This document shows positions 9,954 to 19,361 of a stretch of DNA of 64,000 nt, in pieces. This stretch comes from Aliidiomarina sp. B3213. GTDB lineage: Bacteria > Pseudomonadota > Gammaproteobacteria > Enterobacterales > Alteromonadaceae. The notes below the pieces were generated by a model. It was given only the letters and a program-made list of their open reading frames with translations. It ran no database searches and had not been told where the DNA came from. The position numbers and the translations under genes were made by a program. The stretch's first letter is position 1, and every line of letters starts with the position of its first letter. The DNA is taken from NCBI RefSeq assembly GCF_003290085.1, contig NZ_QMKJ01000001.1, forward strand, positions 496,001 to 560,000. Reading direction: 5' to 3'.

Positions 9954-10754
9954 TTAATCACCTTTAAATTGAAGGTGAAATACTCCTATCTGGTAGGTTA
10001 AATGCAAGCTCCCGTCACTATCCGAGCACTCTTGCTGAATGGCATTGATAAGGTTTGAGTACCAAGTCTTTCCTTTAAGCCCGCTTTCATTTGAACGTTG
10101 GTGAATAGTTAACACACCCGCGCCAATCCCCTTTACGCTATCTAGCAAACTCTTGGCACTATCAAACCGGGTATTTATCGACTGCACTTCGCTGGACAAA
10201 GTTGCAAAGCCATGGGCGCTAGCTTTCAATGACCAGTCCTCAAACGTTGGGTAACATTGGTAGCCTCGCGTAATATTTCGCTCATATAATCGCTTAAACT
10301 CAGGTAACGAGCCTTCTAATAAAGTAGAAAATACAACTCTGCCACCGGGCTTCAGTACCCTAGCAACCTCTTTAAGTAATTCCGACTGCTCATTCGACCA
10401 TTGAAAAGCTAAATTTGAATAAACTATATCAACACTGGCATCGGCTAAAGGAATTGTATGCATATCACCGACTAACCATGTTTTGCCATTGTGTTCTTGC
10501 TGTGCCAGCTCAATCATTTTCTCAGCAATATCTACGCCGATGTAATGTTTGCAGTACAGCTCAAGTTTCTTTGCACTCACGCCCGGACCGCACCCTAAGT
10601 CGAGTAATGTGTTACCTGGCGTAATACATTCAAGTTCATGCTCTAACAGTAACTTAGTTTGGCGCTGTAACGTTTCCCGCACGGGCGCATGCGCAATAGT
10701 TGCATAGTTACTTGCAGCGCTGTTAAAGGCTCTCGCGATGTTTAACTCACTCAT
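9954..10754 (-). CDS. bioC: Malonyl-[acyl-carrier protein] O-methyltransferase
   Basis: Methylates malonyl-ACP so that it can prime fatty-acid-style pimelate synthesis for biotin. The SAM-binding motif I LLDLGCGPGVSAKKL, the DASVDIVYSNLAFQWS segment and ARVLKPGGRVVFST are typical of BioC. The ATG overlaps the bioF stop in an ATGA arrangement and has GGAG 8 nt upstream within bioF; a GTG 21 nt earlier is unlikely. Length is 266 residues. The matching demethylating esterase gene bioH is not in this locus. Confidence 0.94.
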   Translation of the reverse strand: MSELNIARAFNSAASNYATIAHAPVRETLQRQTKLLLEHELECITPGNTLLDLGCGPGVSAKKLELYCKHYIGVDIAEKMIELAQQEHNGKTWLVGDMHTIPLADASVDIVYSNLAFQWSNEQSELLKEVARVLKPGGRVVFSTLLEGSLPEFKRLYERNITRGYQCYPTFEDWSLKASAHGFATLSSEVQSINTRFDSAKSLLDSVKGIGAGVLTIHQRSNESGLKGKTWYSNLINAIQQECSDSDGSLHLTYQIGVFHLQFKGD

Positions 10755-11941
10755 TGCACAAGCTCCGAAACACACCCTAGTAAATGTTCGATGTCATTTA
10801 GAGAATGCGTTGCACTTAGAGAAACCCGTAACCTCGAAGATCCTTGTGCCACGGTAGGTGGCCGAATTAAACCACACTGTAATCCGTTATTCTGCAAAGC
10901 ATTGGCACAGCGAGTAAGTAGTTCCATTTCCTCTGTGGAGCTCAATGGATCTTGAGCTAGGTCCTGCATTTTTATTGGCTGTATAGGACTTTGCAAATCA
11001 TTCCGTGTGATGGTGTTTACTGTGCTCAAGCCAATTTCCTGAACTAATCGGTTGAAGCTTTTGATATTACCCATCAGCTTCTCTTGTAAACTATTGTCAC
11101 TTCTCACTATTTGAATGGCCTTTTGCACGGTAGCCGCTAAAGCAGCTGGCATAGCCGTGCTGTAGATGTATTCTGGAGCATAGTTGACCATTCCTTCTAC
11201 CCAGTCAGAAGGTCCCGCTACAAATGCACCATGGCAACCTAATGCTTTGCCGAAGGTTCCAGTAACGAAGGTTAGCTGCTCCTTAGGTAGCTGGCTCACT
11301 GAGCCCTCACCCTGTTTACCAAACCAACCTAAAGTATGGGCATCGTCCACCCAACAAGGAATACCTAGATCCTTACAAGAGCCGTAATCTAAAAAGTCAC
11401 CGTCCATACTAAACACGCCCTCGGTCACTACTAACGGAAATCGATCGCTGGTTTCCGGTTGATCGACTAAACGCCGTAAGTGATTAAAGTCGTTATGTTT
11501 GTATCTGTTAACACTATGTTTATTAGGATCACGCGACTTCTCCAGCAATCCCGCCCCACTTAAAATTGATGCATGAGATAGCTTATCTAGGAACGGGTGA
11601 AAACCTGTCTTTAAAAGGAACTGCATTAAGGCTGAATTTGCGGAAAAGCCCGATGAGAAAAGCATAACAGCCTCTACGCCGAGCCAGTCTTTTATTTCTT
11701 CTTCGAGTTCATGGTGGGGCTGCTGGTATCCGGAAACTAAAGGGCTACCACCACTACCAACTCCCCACTTACCCACGGCGTTCTGATATGCAGTAATTAA
11801 GCGTTCATCTTTACTTAGGCCAAGGTAGTCATTACTTGAGAAATCGACATTATTCGAAGGCATCAGCTTACGCTCACGCAGTAAGCCATCGTTACTGCGC
11901 TTATCAATCCATTGCTGACACTGCTGCAATGGTGTTTGCAT
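10751..11941 (-). CDS. bioF: 8-amino-7-oxononanoate synthase
   Basis: PLP enzyme joining pimeloyl-ACP and L-alanine to form KAPA. The 396 residues include SSNDYLGLSKD, the His/Gly-rich FSSGFSANSALM, the conserved WVDDAHTLGWFG, and the PLP lysine Lys232 in TGTFGKALGCHGAF. The start ATG shares one base with the bioB stop (TAATG) and the stop overlaps bioC, typical of translational coupling. Confidence 0.96.
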   Translation of the reverse strand: MQTPLQQCQQWIDKRSNDGLLRERKLMPSNNVDFSSNDYLGLSKDERLITAYQNAVGKWGVGSGGSPLVSGYQQPHHELEEEIKDWLGVEAVMLFSSGFSANSALMQFLLKTGFHPFLDKLSHASILSGAGLLEKSRDPNKHSVNRYKHNDFNHLRRLVDQPETSDRFPLVVTEGVFSMDGDFLDYGSCKDLGIPCWVDDAHTLGWFGKQGEGSVSQLPKEQLTFVTGTFGKALGCHGAFVAGPSDWVEGMVNYAPEYIYSTAMPAALAATVQKAIQIVRSDNSLQEKLMGNIKSFNRLVQEIGLSTVNTITRNDLQSPIQPIKMQDLAQDPLSSTEEMELLTRCANALQNNGLQCGLIRPPTVAQGSSRLRVSLSATHSLNDIEHLLGCVSELVQ

Positions 11942-12954
11942 TACGCGTGAGCCTCATCCCTAGCTTCTTCGCTTTGCTTTGAGTTACAAGCTGGCGCTTC
12001 TGGTTTGATACCCAAGCGTTGAAACAGTTTCTGATCTGACTCGGCTACAGGATTTGCTGTGGTTAATAGTTTTTCCCCGTAAAAAATAGAATTCGCACCA
12101 GCAAAGAACGCGAGCGCTTGCAGTTCATCACTCATCGACTCGCGCCCAGCTGACAAGCGAACGTGTGAATTAGGCATAGTGATACGAGCCACAGCTATCG
12201 TTCGAATGAAGTCAAACGGATCAATGTCCTCGACATTTTCCATGGGCGTTCCAGCTACTTTAACAAGCATATTAATCGGTACACTTTCAGGAGGTGTTTC
12301 CATGTTTGCCAATGCAGAAATAAATAGAACGCGATCAGACTGTTCTTCCCCGAGGCCGACAATTCCCCCAGAGCACACCTTCATACCAGAAGAACGTACA
12401 TTATCAAGTGTATCTAGTCGGTCCTGAAAGGTTCTGGTGGTAATGATGTCTCCATAAAATTCAGGTGCAGTGTCGATATTGTGGTTGTAATAGTCTAACC
12501 CGGCAGATGCTAATTCCGTCGCCTGCTCAGCACTTAGCATGCCCAACGTCATACAGGTTTCCATTCCCATTTCTCGCACACCTTCAATCATGGCCCGCAG
12601 CTTAGGCATATCGCGATCTTTAGGATTTCTCCATGCAGCACCCATACAGAAGCGAGTAGCGCCTGTTTGTTTAGCACGGTGCGCTTGTTCAAGCACTTGT
12701 TGAACTTCCATCAACGCTTCTTTTTCTAATTCAGTATTATATCTTGCGCTTTGCGGGCAATATTTGCAGTCTTCCGGGCAGGCTCCGGTTTTTATCGACA
12801 ATAGCGTAGACACTTGCACTTCGTTCGGCGCAAAATACTCTCTGTGGGTTTGATGAGCCTTAAACAGTAAGTCGTTAAATGGTAATGCGAATAAGTCACT
12901 TATGGCTTTTTTTGACCATTTTACTTGGTTTGGATCGTGAATCTTAACTGTCAT
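11941..12954 (-). CDS. bioB: Biotin synthase (radical SAM)
   Basis: Inserts sulfur into dethiobiotin using two iron-sulfur clusters. The radical SAM triad Cys59-x3-Cys63-x2-Cys66 ([16 protein letters not shown]) and the cluster-ligand motifs CMGAAWRNP and LSAGRESM are intact. I start at the ATG directly behind GAGGA, giving 337 residues; an upstream in-frame ATG would add 30 residues reaching into bioA and is unlikely. It is the first gene of bioBFCD, with a candidate promoter at 12990-13017. Confidence 0.96.
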   Translation of the reverse strand: MTVKIHDPNQVKWSKKAISDLFALPFNDLLFKAHQTHREYFAPNEVQVSTLLSIKTGACPEDCKYCPQSARYNTELEKEALMEVQQVLEQAHRAKQTGATRFCMGAAWRNPKDRDMPKLRAMIEGVREMGMETCMTLGMLSAEQATELASAGLDYYNHNIDTAPEFYGDIITTRTFQDRLDTLDNVRSSGMKVCSGGIVGLGEEQSDRVLFISALANMETPPESVPINMLVKVAGTPMENVEDIDPFDFIRTIAVARITMPNSHVRLSAGRESMSDELQALAFFAGANSIFYGEKLLTTANPVAESDQKLFQRLGIKPEAPACNSKQSEEARDEAHA

Positions 12955-12989
12955 GGCTTCCTCAAATTTTTGCTGCATATTGGTCGCAT

Positions 12990-13017
12990 AGATTAGTGAG
13001 AATCGGTACACTGTCAA
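12990..13017 (-). promoter_or_regulatory. Candidate promoter of bioBFCD
   Basis: On the minus strand a perfect TTGACA (13012-13017) is followed after 16 nt by TAATCT (12990-12995), leaving a leader of about 28 nt before the bioB ATG. It sits in the 89-bp bioB/bioA divergent region, where a BirA operator is normally found; only a degenerate match is seen (see findings). Confidence 0.4.
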
Positions 13018-13043
13018 CATGAACACCCACCAAGAGTTTACCA

Positions 13044-14363
13044 ATGGTTAAATTTCAATCAACCGAGAAAGATTTAGCTTTCGATAAAGCCCATATTTGG
13101 CATCCTTATACCTCTTTGCATAAGCCTCTACCCACTTATCCCGTTGTTTCGGCGAACGGTTGCAAACTTATATTAGATGACGGTCGTGAACTTATTGATG
13201 GGATGGCCTCCTGGTGGGCCGCAGTGCATGGCTATAACCATCCAAGGCTGAACGAAGCAGGAAAACAGCAAATAGATAATATGGCGCATGTCATGTTTGG
13301 TGGTATCACTCACCCACCTGCGGTTGCGCTTGCTAGACAGTTGGTAGAAATAACACCGGAACCATTGCAAGCTGTGTTTTTGGCTGACTCGGGCTCCATA
13401 AGTGTAGAAGTGGCTATTAAAATGGCTATTCAATACCAATATAGCCGTAATAAACCTACGAAAAATAAAATGCTTACCATTAAGCGGGGTTACCATGGCG
13501 ACACCTTTGCCGCCATGTCGGTATGTGATCCTGTAAATGGTATGCATGAGCTTTTCACCGGTACACTTGCACAACATTTTTTTGCAGAAGCTCCTTCGTG
13601 TGGTTTTCATGATGAATGGAACCAAGAAGATATTGAGTCTCTTGCGAACCTACTCCACCAAAACCACGAGTTTATCGCCGCAATTATTTTAGAACCTGTT
13701 GTGCAAGGTGCGGGAGGTATGCGCTTTTACCATCCGCAATACTTAAAAGAAGCTAGAAAACTTGCCGATCAGTACGACGTTCTTTTAATCACAGACGAAA
13801 TTGCTACTGGTTTCGGCCGTACAGGTAAGCTTTTTGCTTGTGAACACGCAGGCATATCACCCGATATTATGTGTGTAGGAAAAGCCCTAAGTGGAGGTTA
13901 CCTAACACTTGCAGCTACGTTAACCACTCAACATGTCGCACACACCATTGGGCAAAGTAAAGCCGGTGCGCTTATGCATGGACCAACCTTCATGGGTAAC
14001 CCGCTCGCGTGCGCCATTGCTAACGAAAGTGTAGCTATGATTCGGGAGAATCATTGGCAGTCACAAGTAACTCATATAGAGCAACAACTCCGAGATGGTT
14101 TACTTAGCCTAAGCCGATATTCGTATGTGCATGATGTGCGGGTACTGGGCGCAATTGGTGTGGTAGAAATGACTTACCCAGTAGACGTTGCTAAAGCGCA
14201 AGCTCTATTTGTCGAGTGCGGTGTTTGGATACGTCCTTTCGGCAAGCTTATATATATTATGCCGCCCTATATAATTACAGGTGAAGAACTTGATATACTG
14301 ATCGGAGCAATTCGAGACCTTTGTGAACAAGCTGAATCCTATATTTTACTTGAGTCTAGCTAA
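13044..14363 (+). CDS. bioA: Adenosylmethionine-8-amino-7-oxononanoate aminotransferase
   Basis: Transfers an amino group from SAM to KAPA, giving diaminopelargonate. Class III PLP aminotransferase of 439 residues with the characteristic N-terminus [41 protein letters not shown], the [18 protein letters not shown] segment and the PLP lysine Lys280 in GKALSGGYL. The ATG has AAGAG about 7 nt upstream. It is divergent from bioB across 89 bp, the usual biotin arrangement. Confidence 0.96.
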   Translation: MVKFQSTEKDLAFDKAHIWHPYTSLHKPLPTYPVVSANGCKLILDDGRELIDGMASWWAAVHGYNHPRLNEAGKQQIDNMAHVMFGGITHPPAVALARQLVEITPEPLQAVFLADSGSISVEVAIKMAIQYQYSRNKPTKNKMLTIKRGYHGDTFAAMSVCDPVNGMHELFTGTLAQHFFAEAPSCGFHDEWNQEDIESLANLLHQNHEFIAAIILEPVVQGAGGMRFYHPQYLKEARKLADQYDVLLITDEIATGFGRTGKLFACEHAGISPDIMCVGKALSGGYLTLAATLTTQHVAHTIGQSKAGALMHGPTFMGNPLACAIANESVAMIRENHWQSQVTHIEQQLRDGLLSLSRYSYVHDVRVLGAIGVVEMTYPVDVAKAQALFVECGVWIRPFGKLIYIMPPYIITGEELDILIGAIRDLCEQAESYILLESS

Positions 14364-14411
14364 GTTCTCGGTAACATAACCGCAATTAATAAAATAATGT
14401 TGGAGACATTC

Positions 14412-15812
14412 ATGGCCGTTGCTGTTGTAAAGGACGTCCTATCGGGCAAATTTTCTGTTGGCGATACTGTAGTTGTACGTGGTTGGGTTAGAACCCGCCG
14501 CGACTCGAAAGCTGGTATTTCTTTTATCAATATTCATGACGGCTCGTGCTTCGATGCTGTTCAAGTTATTGCCCCAAATGATCTTCCAAATTATGCGAAC
14601 GAAATTCAAAAGCTAACCACAGGTTGCTCTGTTGCGATAACAGGGACCGTAGCTGAATCTGCTGGTCAAGGCCAAGACTTTGAATTGCAAGGTACACACA
14701 TTGAAGTATTAGGTTGGGTAGAAGACCCAGACACCTATCCCATGTCGCCTAAACGCCATAGTATGGAATACTTGCGCGAATACGCACACCTGCGCCCTCG
14801 CACGAATATCACCGGCGCTGTTACACGCGTAAGACATTGTCTTGCTCAAGCTGTTCACCGCTTTTTCCACGAACGAGGGTTTTACTGGATTAGCACCCCT
14901 ATTATCACCACCAGCGACGCTGAAGGTGCTGGCGAGTTATTCCGTGTTTCTACCTTAGACCTAATGAACTTGCCGAAAAAGGAAAATGGTGAAGTCGACT
15001 TCAAAGAAGACTTCTTCGGAAAAGAAGCATTCCTCACAGTTTCTGGTCAGCTGAACGTAGAAACCTATGCTTGTGCTCTTTCTAATGTATACACGTTCGG
15101 TCCAACATTCCGTGCAGAAAACTCGAACACGAGCCGACATCTTGCCGAGTTTTGGATGATCGAGCCTGAAGTCGCCTTCGCTAACTTAGATGACGTAGCA
15201 GGTTTAGCTGAAGACATGCTGAAGTTTGTTTTCAAGGCTGTATTAGAAGAACGCGCTGATGACATGGCATTTTTTGCTCAGCGAATCGACAAAGAAGCGG
15301 TTTCTCGACTACAAAATGTTATCGACAACGACTTTGTTCACATGGACTACACAGATGCTGTAGAAATACTGCAAAACTGTGGTGAGAAATTTGAATATCC
15401 TGTGAGTTGGGGTACAGATTTACAGTCTGAACACGAGCGTTACTTAGCGGAGAAGCACGTGGGTGCACCTATCATTCTGAAAAACTATCCACGTGATATT
15501 AAAGCATTCTACATGCGTCAGAACGACGACGGTAAAACCGTTGCTGCAATGGATGTATTAGCCCCAGGTATTGGTGAAATTATCGGTGGTAGCGCACGTG
15601 AAGAACGACTAGATGTTCTAGACGACCGAATTGATGCACTAAACTTACCGAAAGAAGAATACAGTTGGTATCGTGACCTTAGAAAATACGGCACGGTTCC
15701 ACATGCAGGCTTTGGACTGGGTTTTGAGCGCTTGGTAGCTTACGTGACAGGTGTTCAGAATATTCGAGACGTTATTCCGTTCCCTCGGAGTCCGAAAAGC
15801 GCAGAATTTTAA
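14412..15812 (+). CDS. asnS: Asparaginyl-tRNA synthetase
   Basis: Charges tRNA-Asn. The 466-residue class IIb synthetase has the N-terminal OB fold ([21 protein letters not shown] near residue 23), class II motif 2 in [22 protein letters not shown] and motif 3 in [10 protein letters not shown]. The ATG with GGAG 6 nt upstream is preferred over an in-frame ATG 15 nt earlier, and matches the E. coli N-terminus (MSVVPV-type). It ends inside the A-tract of a strong terminator. Confidence 0.97.
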   Translation: MAVAVVKDVLSGKFSVGDTVVVRGWVRTRRDSKAGISFINIHDGSCFDAVQVIAPNDLPNYANEIQKLTTGCSVAITGTVAESAGQGQDFELQGTHIEVLGWVEDPDTYPMSPKRHSMEYLREYAHLRPRTNITGAVTRVRHCLAQAVHRFFHERGFYWISTPIITTSDAEGAGELFRVSTLDLMNLPKKENGEVDFKEDFFGKEAFLTVSGQLNVETYACALSNVYTFGPTFRAENSNTSRHLAEFWMIEPEVAFANLDDVAGLAEDMLKFVFKAVLEERADDMAFFAQRIDKEAVSRLQNVIDNDFVHMDYTDAVEILQNCGEKFEYPVSWGTDLQSEHERYLAEKHVGAPIILKNYPRDIKAFYMRQNDDGKTVAAMDVLAPGIGEIIGGSAREERLDVLDDRIDALNLPKEEYSWYRDLRKYGTVPHAGFGLGFERLVAYVTGVQNIRDVIPFPRSPKSAEF

Positions 15813-15836
15813 AAAAAGCCCGAAAGGGCTTTTTTT
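15811..15836. terminator. Bidirectional terminator between asnS and ydjA
   Basis: A perfect 11-bp stem (seven A then GCCC / GGGC then seven T) with a GAAA tetraloop. Its left arm begins within the asnS stop codon and its right arm overlaps the last codons of ydjA, so it serves both convergent genes. Confidence 0.92.
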
Positions 15837-16395
15837 ATACCTGCAAAAAATCAGTCGCGGAAACCATTACCGATTGAGGTTTTGATGGTTTGATAGGTAT
15901 ATCCACCTTTGGGGTACCGAGGTATACAAACCCTACGATATCCTCTCCATCAATGCCTAAACGCTTTTTCACAGTATCAGACTCTGCATAAGGTCCTGTG
16001 CGCCAGATCGCACCATAACCTTGTACAAAAGCGGCTTGAACAATTGAATGTGCAGCACACGCTGCTGTCGCGAACTGCTCTGCCCTAGGAATTCCCTGGT
16101 CGTCTTGGTAATTCGTGACTACCGTAATGATCATAGGGGCACGTAATGGCAGCTCTTTAGCTCTATTTATAGCTTGGTCACCATACTCCTCCTCTAGAGC
16201 GGCCTCGTAATATATATCACCTAGCAGCTTTAACTCGTCACCTTGAAAAGTAATCAGACGATATGGCACCAAGCTTTTATGGTCTGGCACCCTTAATGCT
16301 GCCGCATGAAATAACTCAAGATCAGCGGGAGTTGGCCCAGGAGAAACTAACATGGGCATAGAAGAACGATTTAAGAGTAAATGACGAGCATGCAT
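15835..16395 (-). CDS. ydjA: Nitroreductase family protein YdjA
   Basis: A compact FMN-dependent nitroreductase of 186 residues, the minimal YdjA form (E. coli 183 residues). Signatures: ALRVPDHKSLVPYRL near residue 33 (FMN phosphate site), APMIITVVTNY, AQFATAACAAHSIVQAAFVQGYGAIWRTG and IVGFVYLGTP. Natural substrate unknown. In E. coli ydjA is also divergent from sppA-ansA; the same three-gene arrangement is kept here. Confidence 0.9.
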   Translation of the reverse strand: MHARHLLLNRSSMPMLVSPGPTPADLELFHAAALRVPDHKSLVPYRLITFQGDELKLLGDIYYEAALEEEYGDQAINRAKELPLRAPMIITVVTNYQDDQGIPRAEQFATAACAAHSIVQAAFVQGYGAIWRTGPYAESDTVKKRLGIDGEDIVGFVYLGTPKVDIPIKPSKPQSVMVSATDFLQV

Positions 16396-16512
16396 ACAGC
16401 TTACCTTTTTGATATATCTGCACTTCGTTTTTATGCTGTGAATCGGTACACTAGCATAACTATAAAAACACTAAATAACGACCTCTTTCGACGGGTATAG
16501 GCGTTTAGCAAT

Positions 16513-18351
16513 ATGAGTTGGATTCGTTTGATTTTAAAAAAAATTAGAGCTGCTTTTCACTTCTTCAAAAAGGTGGTCGTCAACTTAGTTTTTATCATTC
16601 TTGTGCTGTTCGCTGGGCTTCTGATGTTCAGCGGCCCTGATTACACTGAAATTCCGGAATCTGGATATCTGGTGATCAATCCGAACGGTTACCTAGTAGA
16701 GCAAGTTAGTTATACCCCACTGATTGAACAGATTAGAAATAACTCCTTTAGTGGCCAAAGAGATGTTTCTGAGATTAGTGTTTATGACCTAATGGCCGCG
16801 GTAGACCATGCTTCACAAGACGAAAGAATTTCTGGAATCGTTTTGGACTTACGTTACTTTGCTGGCGGCGGCTTAAGTAAACTGACTCAATTTGCCGACA
16901 AACTAATTGAATACCGCGAGCAGACGGGCAAACCAGTCTATGCATTTGGAGAATATTACAGCCAAAGCCAATATTATGTTGCGGCGCACGCAACTGAAGT
17001 ATTCCTAGATCCGGCAGGTTCGGTCGATCTACAAGGGTTTTATACCTACCAAACCTACTTGTCCGGTTTATTGGAGCGTTTAAATATTAAAGCTCATATC
17101 TTTAAAGCCGGTGATTACAAAAGTTCAGTTGAGCCCTTTTCTCGAAATAGCATGTCTCCAGAGGCGCGAGAAGCAACCTCGTCTTGGTTAAATCAGCTTT
17201 GGAGCTATTATATCGACAATGTGACCGAGCACCGTATTGTTGACCAGCGCGTAGCAAGCGGTTTACTGGCAGACTATTTATCTATATATGAAGAGGTAGG
17301 ATATAAGCGAAGTGAACTTGCCGTTCGCGCAGGTCTAGTCGATACGCTTTCATCGCGTCAAGCGTTCTATGATCACGCTAGTGAAACGGCAGAACACAAT
17401 GACTTTACCCAAATAAGTTATCGTGATTATTTGCAAACAAGAGAACATGAAATAGGTGCTACAGAACACGACCTACCCGAAGTAAGAGTTATTACGGTAT
17501 CTGGCGAAATTTATTACGGACACAGCGGGCAAACATCCAACGCTGGCAGCTTCGATGTTATCAATGAAATTCAAGAAGCAAGAGAAGACGACAACGTAAA
17601 GGCGGTATTGCTCCGTATTGACAGTCCAGGGGGCAGTGCTTTCGCCTCTGAACTTATTCGCACAGAACTTATAGCACTTAAAGAATCAGGAAAACCCGTC
17701 TTTGCCTCTTTTGGGTCTACGGCGGCATCAGGTGGATATTGGATAGGGTTGGCTGCTGACCGTATTTTCGCAACACCAAGCACACTAACCGGCTCTATCG
17801 GTGTGTTCGGAATCGTATTTACCATGGAAGAGGCGCTTTCTAATGTTGGTATTCAATCAGACGGTATAGCAAGTACTGAGTACCCATTTATCGACAGCTT
17901 CCAAGACTTATCTCAAAGCGCCGAGGTTATTTTGCAACGCGATGTAGACACAACTTATGAACAATTCGTAGGGTTAGTCGCTGAATCTCGCGCTATGAAT
18001 TACAACCAGGCTTTAACAGCTGCAAATGGGCGTGTATGGACCGGTACGCAAGCACTATCTCATGGCTTAGTAGACGAAATTGGTGACATTACCGAAGCGA
18101 TAAATTCTTTAGCGGAACACGCAGAGTTAGAAAACTATATTGTTAACCGCTCGTCCAAGGAAAGGTCTTTCTTTGCTCAATGGGTGAGCCAATTGTTCAA
18201 CAGTAAGGCTGTTGAAAGCAATTTATTTAATCAGCAACGTCAAACGTTATTGCCACGCGTATTAAACGAGCTTGAGCATATTGAACAATATAACGATCCG
18301 CGCAATGTTTACGCACGTTGTTACAGCTGTCAGGAGTTACTCGTACAATGA
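16513..18351 (+). CDS. sppA: Signal peptide peptidase, long (67K-type) form
   Basis: Inner-membrane serine/lysine protease that degrades released signal peptides. The 612 residues hold an N-terminal membrane anchor (about residues 22-40) and two tandem S49 domains, as in E. coli SppA (618). The catalytic dyad is split across the repeats: Lys203 in GDYKSSVEPF and Ser406 in FGSTAASGGYWIG. Its stop overlaps the ansA ATG in an ATGA, so the two are translationally coupled. The Shine-Dalgarno sequence is weak. Confidence 0.96.
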   Translation: MSWIRLILKKIRAAFHFFKKVVVNLVFIILVLFAGLLMFSGPDYTEIPESGYLVINPNGYLVEQVSYTPLIEQIRNNSFSGQRDVSEISVYDLMAAVDHASQDERISGIVLDLRYFAGGGLSKLTQFADKLIEYREQTGKPVYAFGEYYSQSQYYVAAHATEVFLDPAGSVDLQGFYTYQTYLSGLLERLNIKAHIFKAGDYKSSVEPFSRNSMSPEAREATSSWLNQLWSYYIDNVTEHRIVDQRVASGLLADYLSIYEEVGYKRSELAVRAGLVDTLSSRQAFYDHASETAEHNDFTQISYRDYLQTREHEIGATEHDLPEVRVITVSGEIYYGHSGQTSNAGSFDVINEIQEAREDDNVKAVLLRIDSPGGSAFASELIRTELIALKESGKPVFASFGSTAASGGYWIGLAADRIFATPSTLTGSIGVFGIVFTMEEALSNVGIQSDGIASTEYPFIDSFQDLSQSAEVILQRDVDTTYEQFVGLVAESRAMNYNQALTAANGRVWTGTQALSHGLVDEIGDITEAINSLAEHAELENYIVNRSSKERSFFAQWVSQLFNSKAVESNLFNQQRQTLLPRVLNELEHIEQYNDPRNVYARCYSCQELLVQ

Positions 18352-19361
18352 GTCACCGTAAAAAAATTTATATCGCGTACACAGGCGGTACGATCGGAAT
18401 GATGCGTTCAGAGCAAGGCTACGTGCCGGCTCCAGGCTTTCTTGAGCAGTCTTTGAAAGGTATGCCTGAATTTTACCGTCCAGAAATGCCTGAGTTTGAA
18501 CTTTGTGAATACGATCCATTGATGGACTCGTCAGATATGAGTCCTCGTGACTGGCAACGTATAGCTTCCGATATTGAATCAAAATACGATGACTACGATG
18601 GATTTGTAGTACTGCATGGCACAGATACTATGGCCTATACGGCGTCTGCGCTTTCTTTTATGTTTGAAAATTTGAATAAACCCGTCATAGTAACAGGTTC
18701 TCAAATACCGCTTGCAGCACTACGTTCAGACGGGCAGGTTAATTTACTTAACTCCTTGTATATTGCTGCGCATTACCCAATACCAGAAGTTGGTCTTTTC
18801 TTTAACCACTACCTTTTCCGCGGCAACCGCGCCACGAAAGCAGATGCGGATGGTTTCGATGCTTTTGCTTCACCTAACTTTCCAGCACTTATCGAGGCGG
18901 GAATAGACATTGAACTTGTGGCTGGAAAAATTCAGGAATCGAACGGCGAAAAATTGCGTGTTCAACAGGTTACCGCGCAGGAAATTGGCGTAGTGACTTT
19001 ATATCCTGGTATGAGCTCAACCATTATAGACAGTTTAATTAATCAACCAGTTAAGGCCCTTATTATAAAAAGTTTTGGAGTCGGTAACGCACCTCACAAA
19101 GGACCTTTAATTGAAGCCATTGGGCGCGCTGTTGACGCGAATATTCCGGTAATCAATATTACCCAATGCTTTAAAGGAACCGTGAATATGAGTGGGTATG
19201 CAACAGGCAATGCTCTTGCCGACATGGGGGTTCTGAGTGGCGAGGATCTTACGGTTGAAGCAGCGCTCACCAAGCTTCACTACTTACTAAGTAAAGGTAT
19301 TAGTGATAAGCAGTTAGCTTTTGAATTCGCTCGAAATTTACGCGGTGAACTATCTAACTAG
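18348..19361 (+). CDS. ansA: Type I (cytoplasmic) L-asparaginase
   Basis: Hydrolyses asparagine to aspartate and ammonia. The 337 residues show the two active-site threonine motifs AYTGGTIGMM (near residue 8) and LHGTDTMAYTA, plus YPGMSSTIID and KSFGVGNAP. There is no signal peptide. The ATG overlaps the sppA stop and has GGAG upstream within sppA; a TTG 30 nt earlier is not favoured. Its TAG stop shares bases with the stop of the convergent diguanylate cyclase gene, so neither gene has intergenic space for a terminator. Confidence 0.95.
   Translation: MSHRKKIYIAYTGGTIGMMRSEQGYVPAPGFLEQSLKGMPEFYRPEMPEFELCEYDPLMDSSDMSPRDWQRIASDIESKYDDYDGFVVLHGTDTMAYTASALSFMFENLNKPVIVTGSQIPLAALRSDGQVNLLNSLYIAAHYPIPEVGLFFNHYLFRGNRATKADADGFDAFASPNFPALIEAGIDIELVAGKIQESNGEKLRVQQVTAQEIGVVTLYPGMSSTIIDSLINQPVKALIIKSFGVGNAPHKGPLIEAIGRAVDANIPVINITQCFKGTVNMSGYATGNALADMGVLSGEDLTVEAALTKLHYLLSKGISDKQLAFEFARNLRGELSN

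Noticed and set aside
13173-13625. A 150-codon minus-strand frame in bioA
   Set aside because: Fully antisense to a conserved enzyme, with no recognisable domain or start signal.
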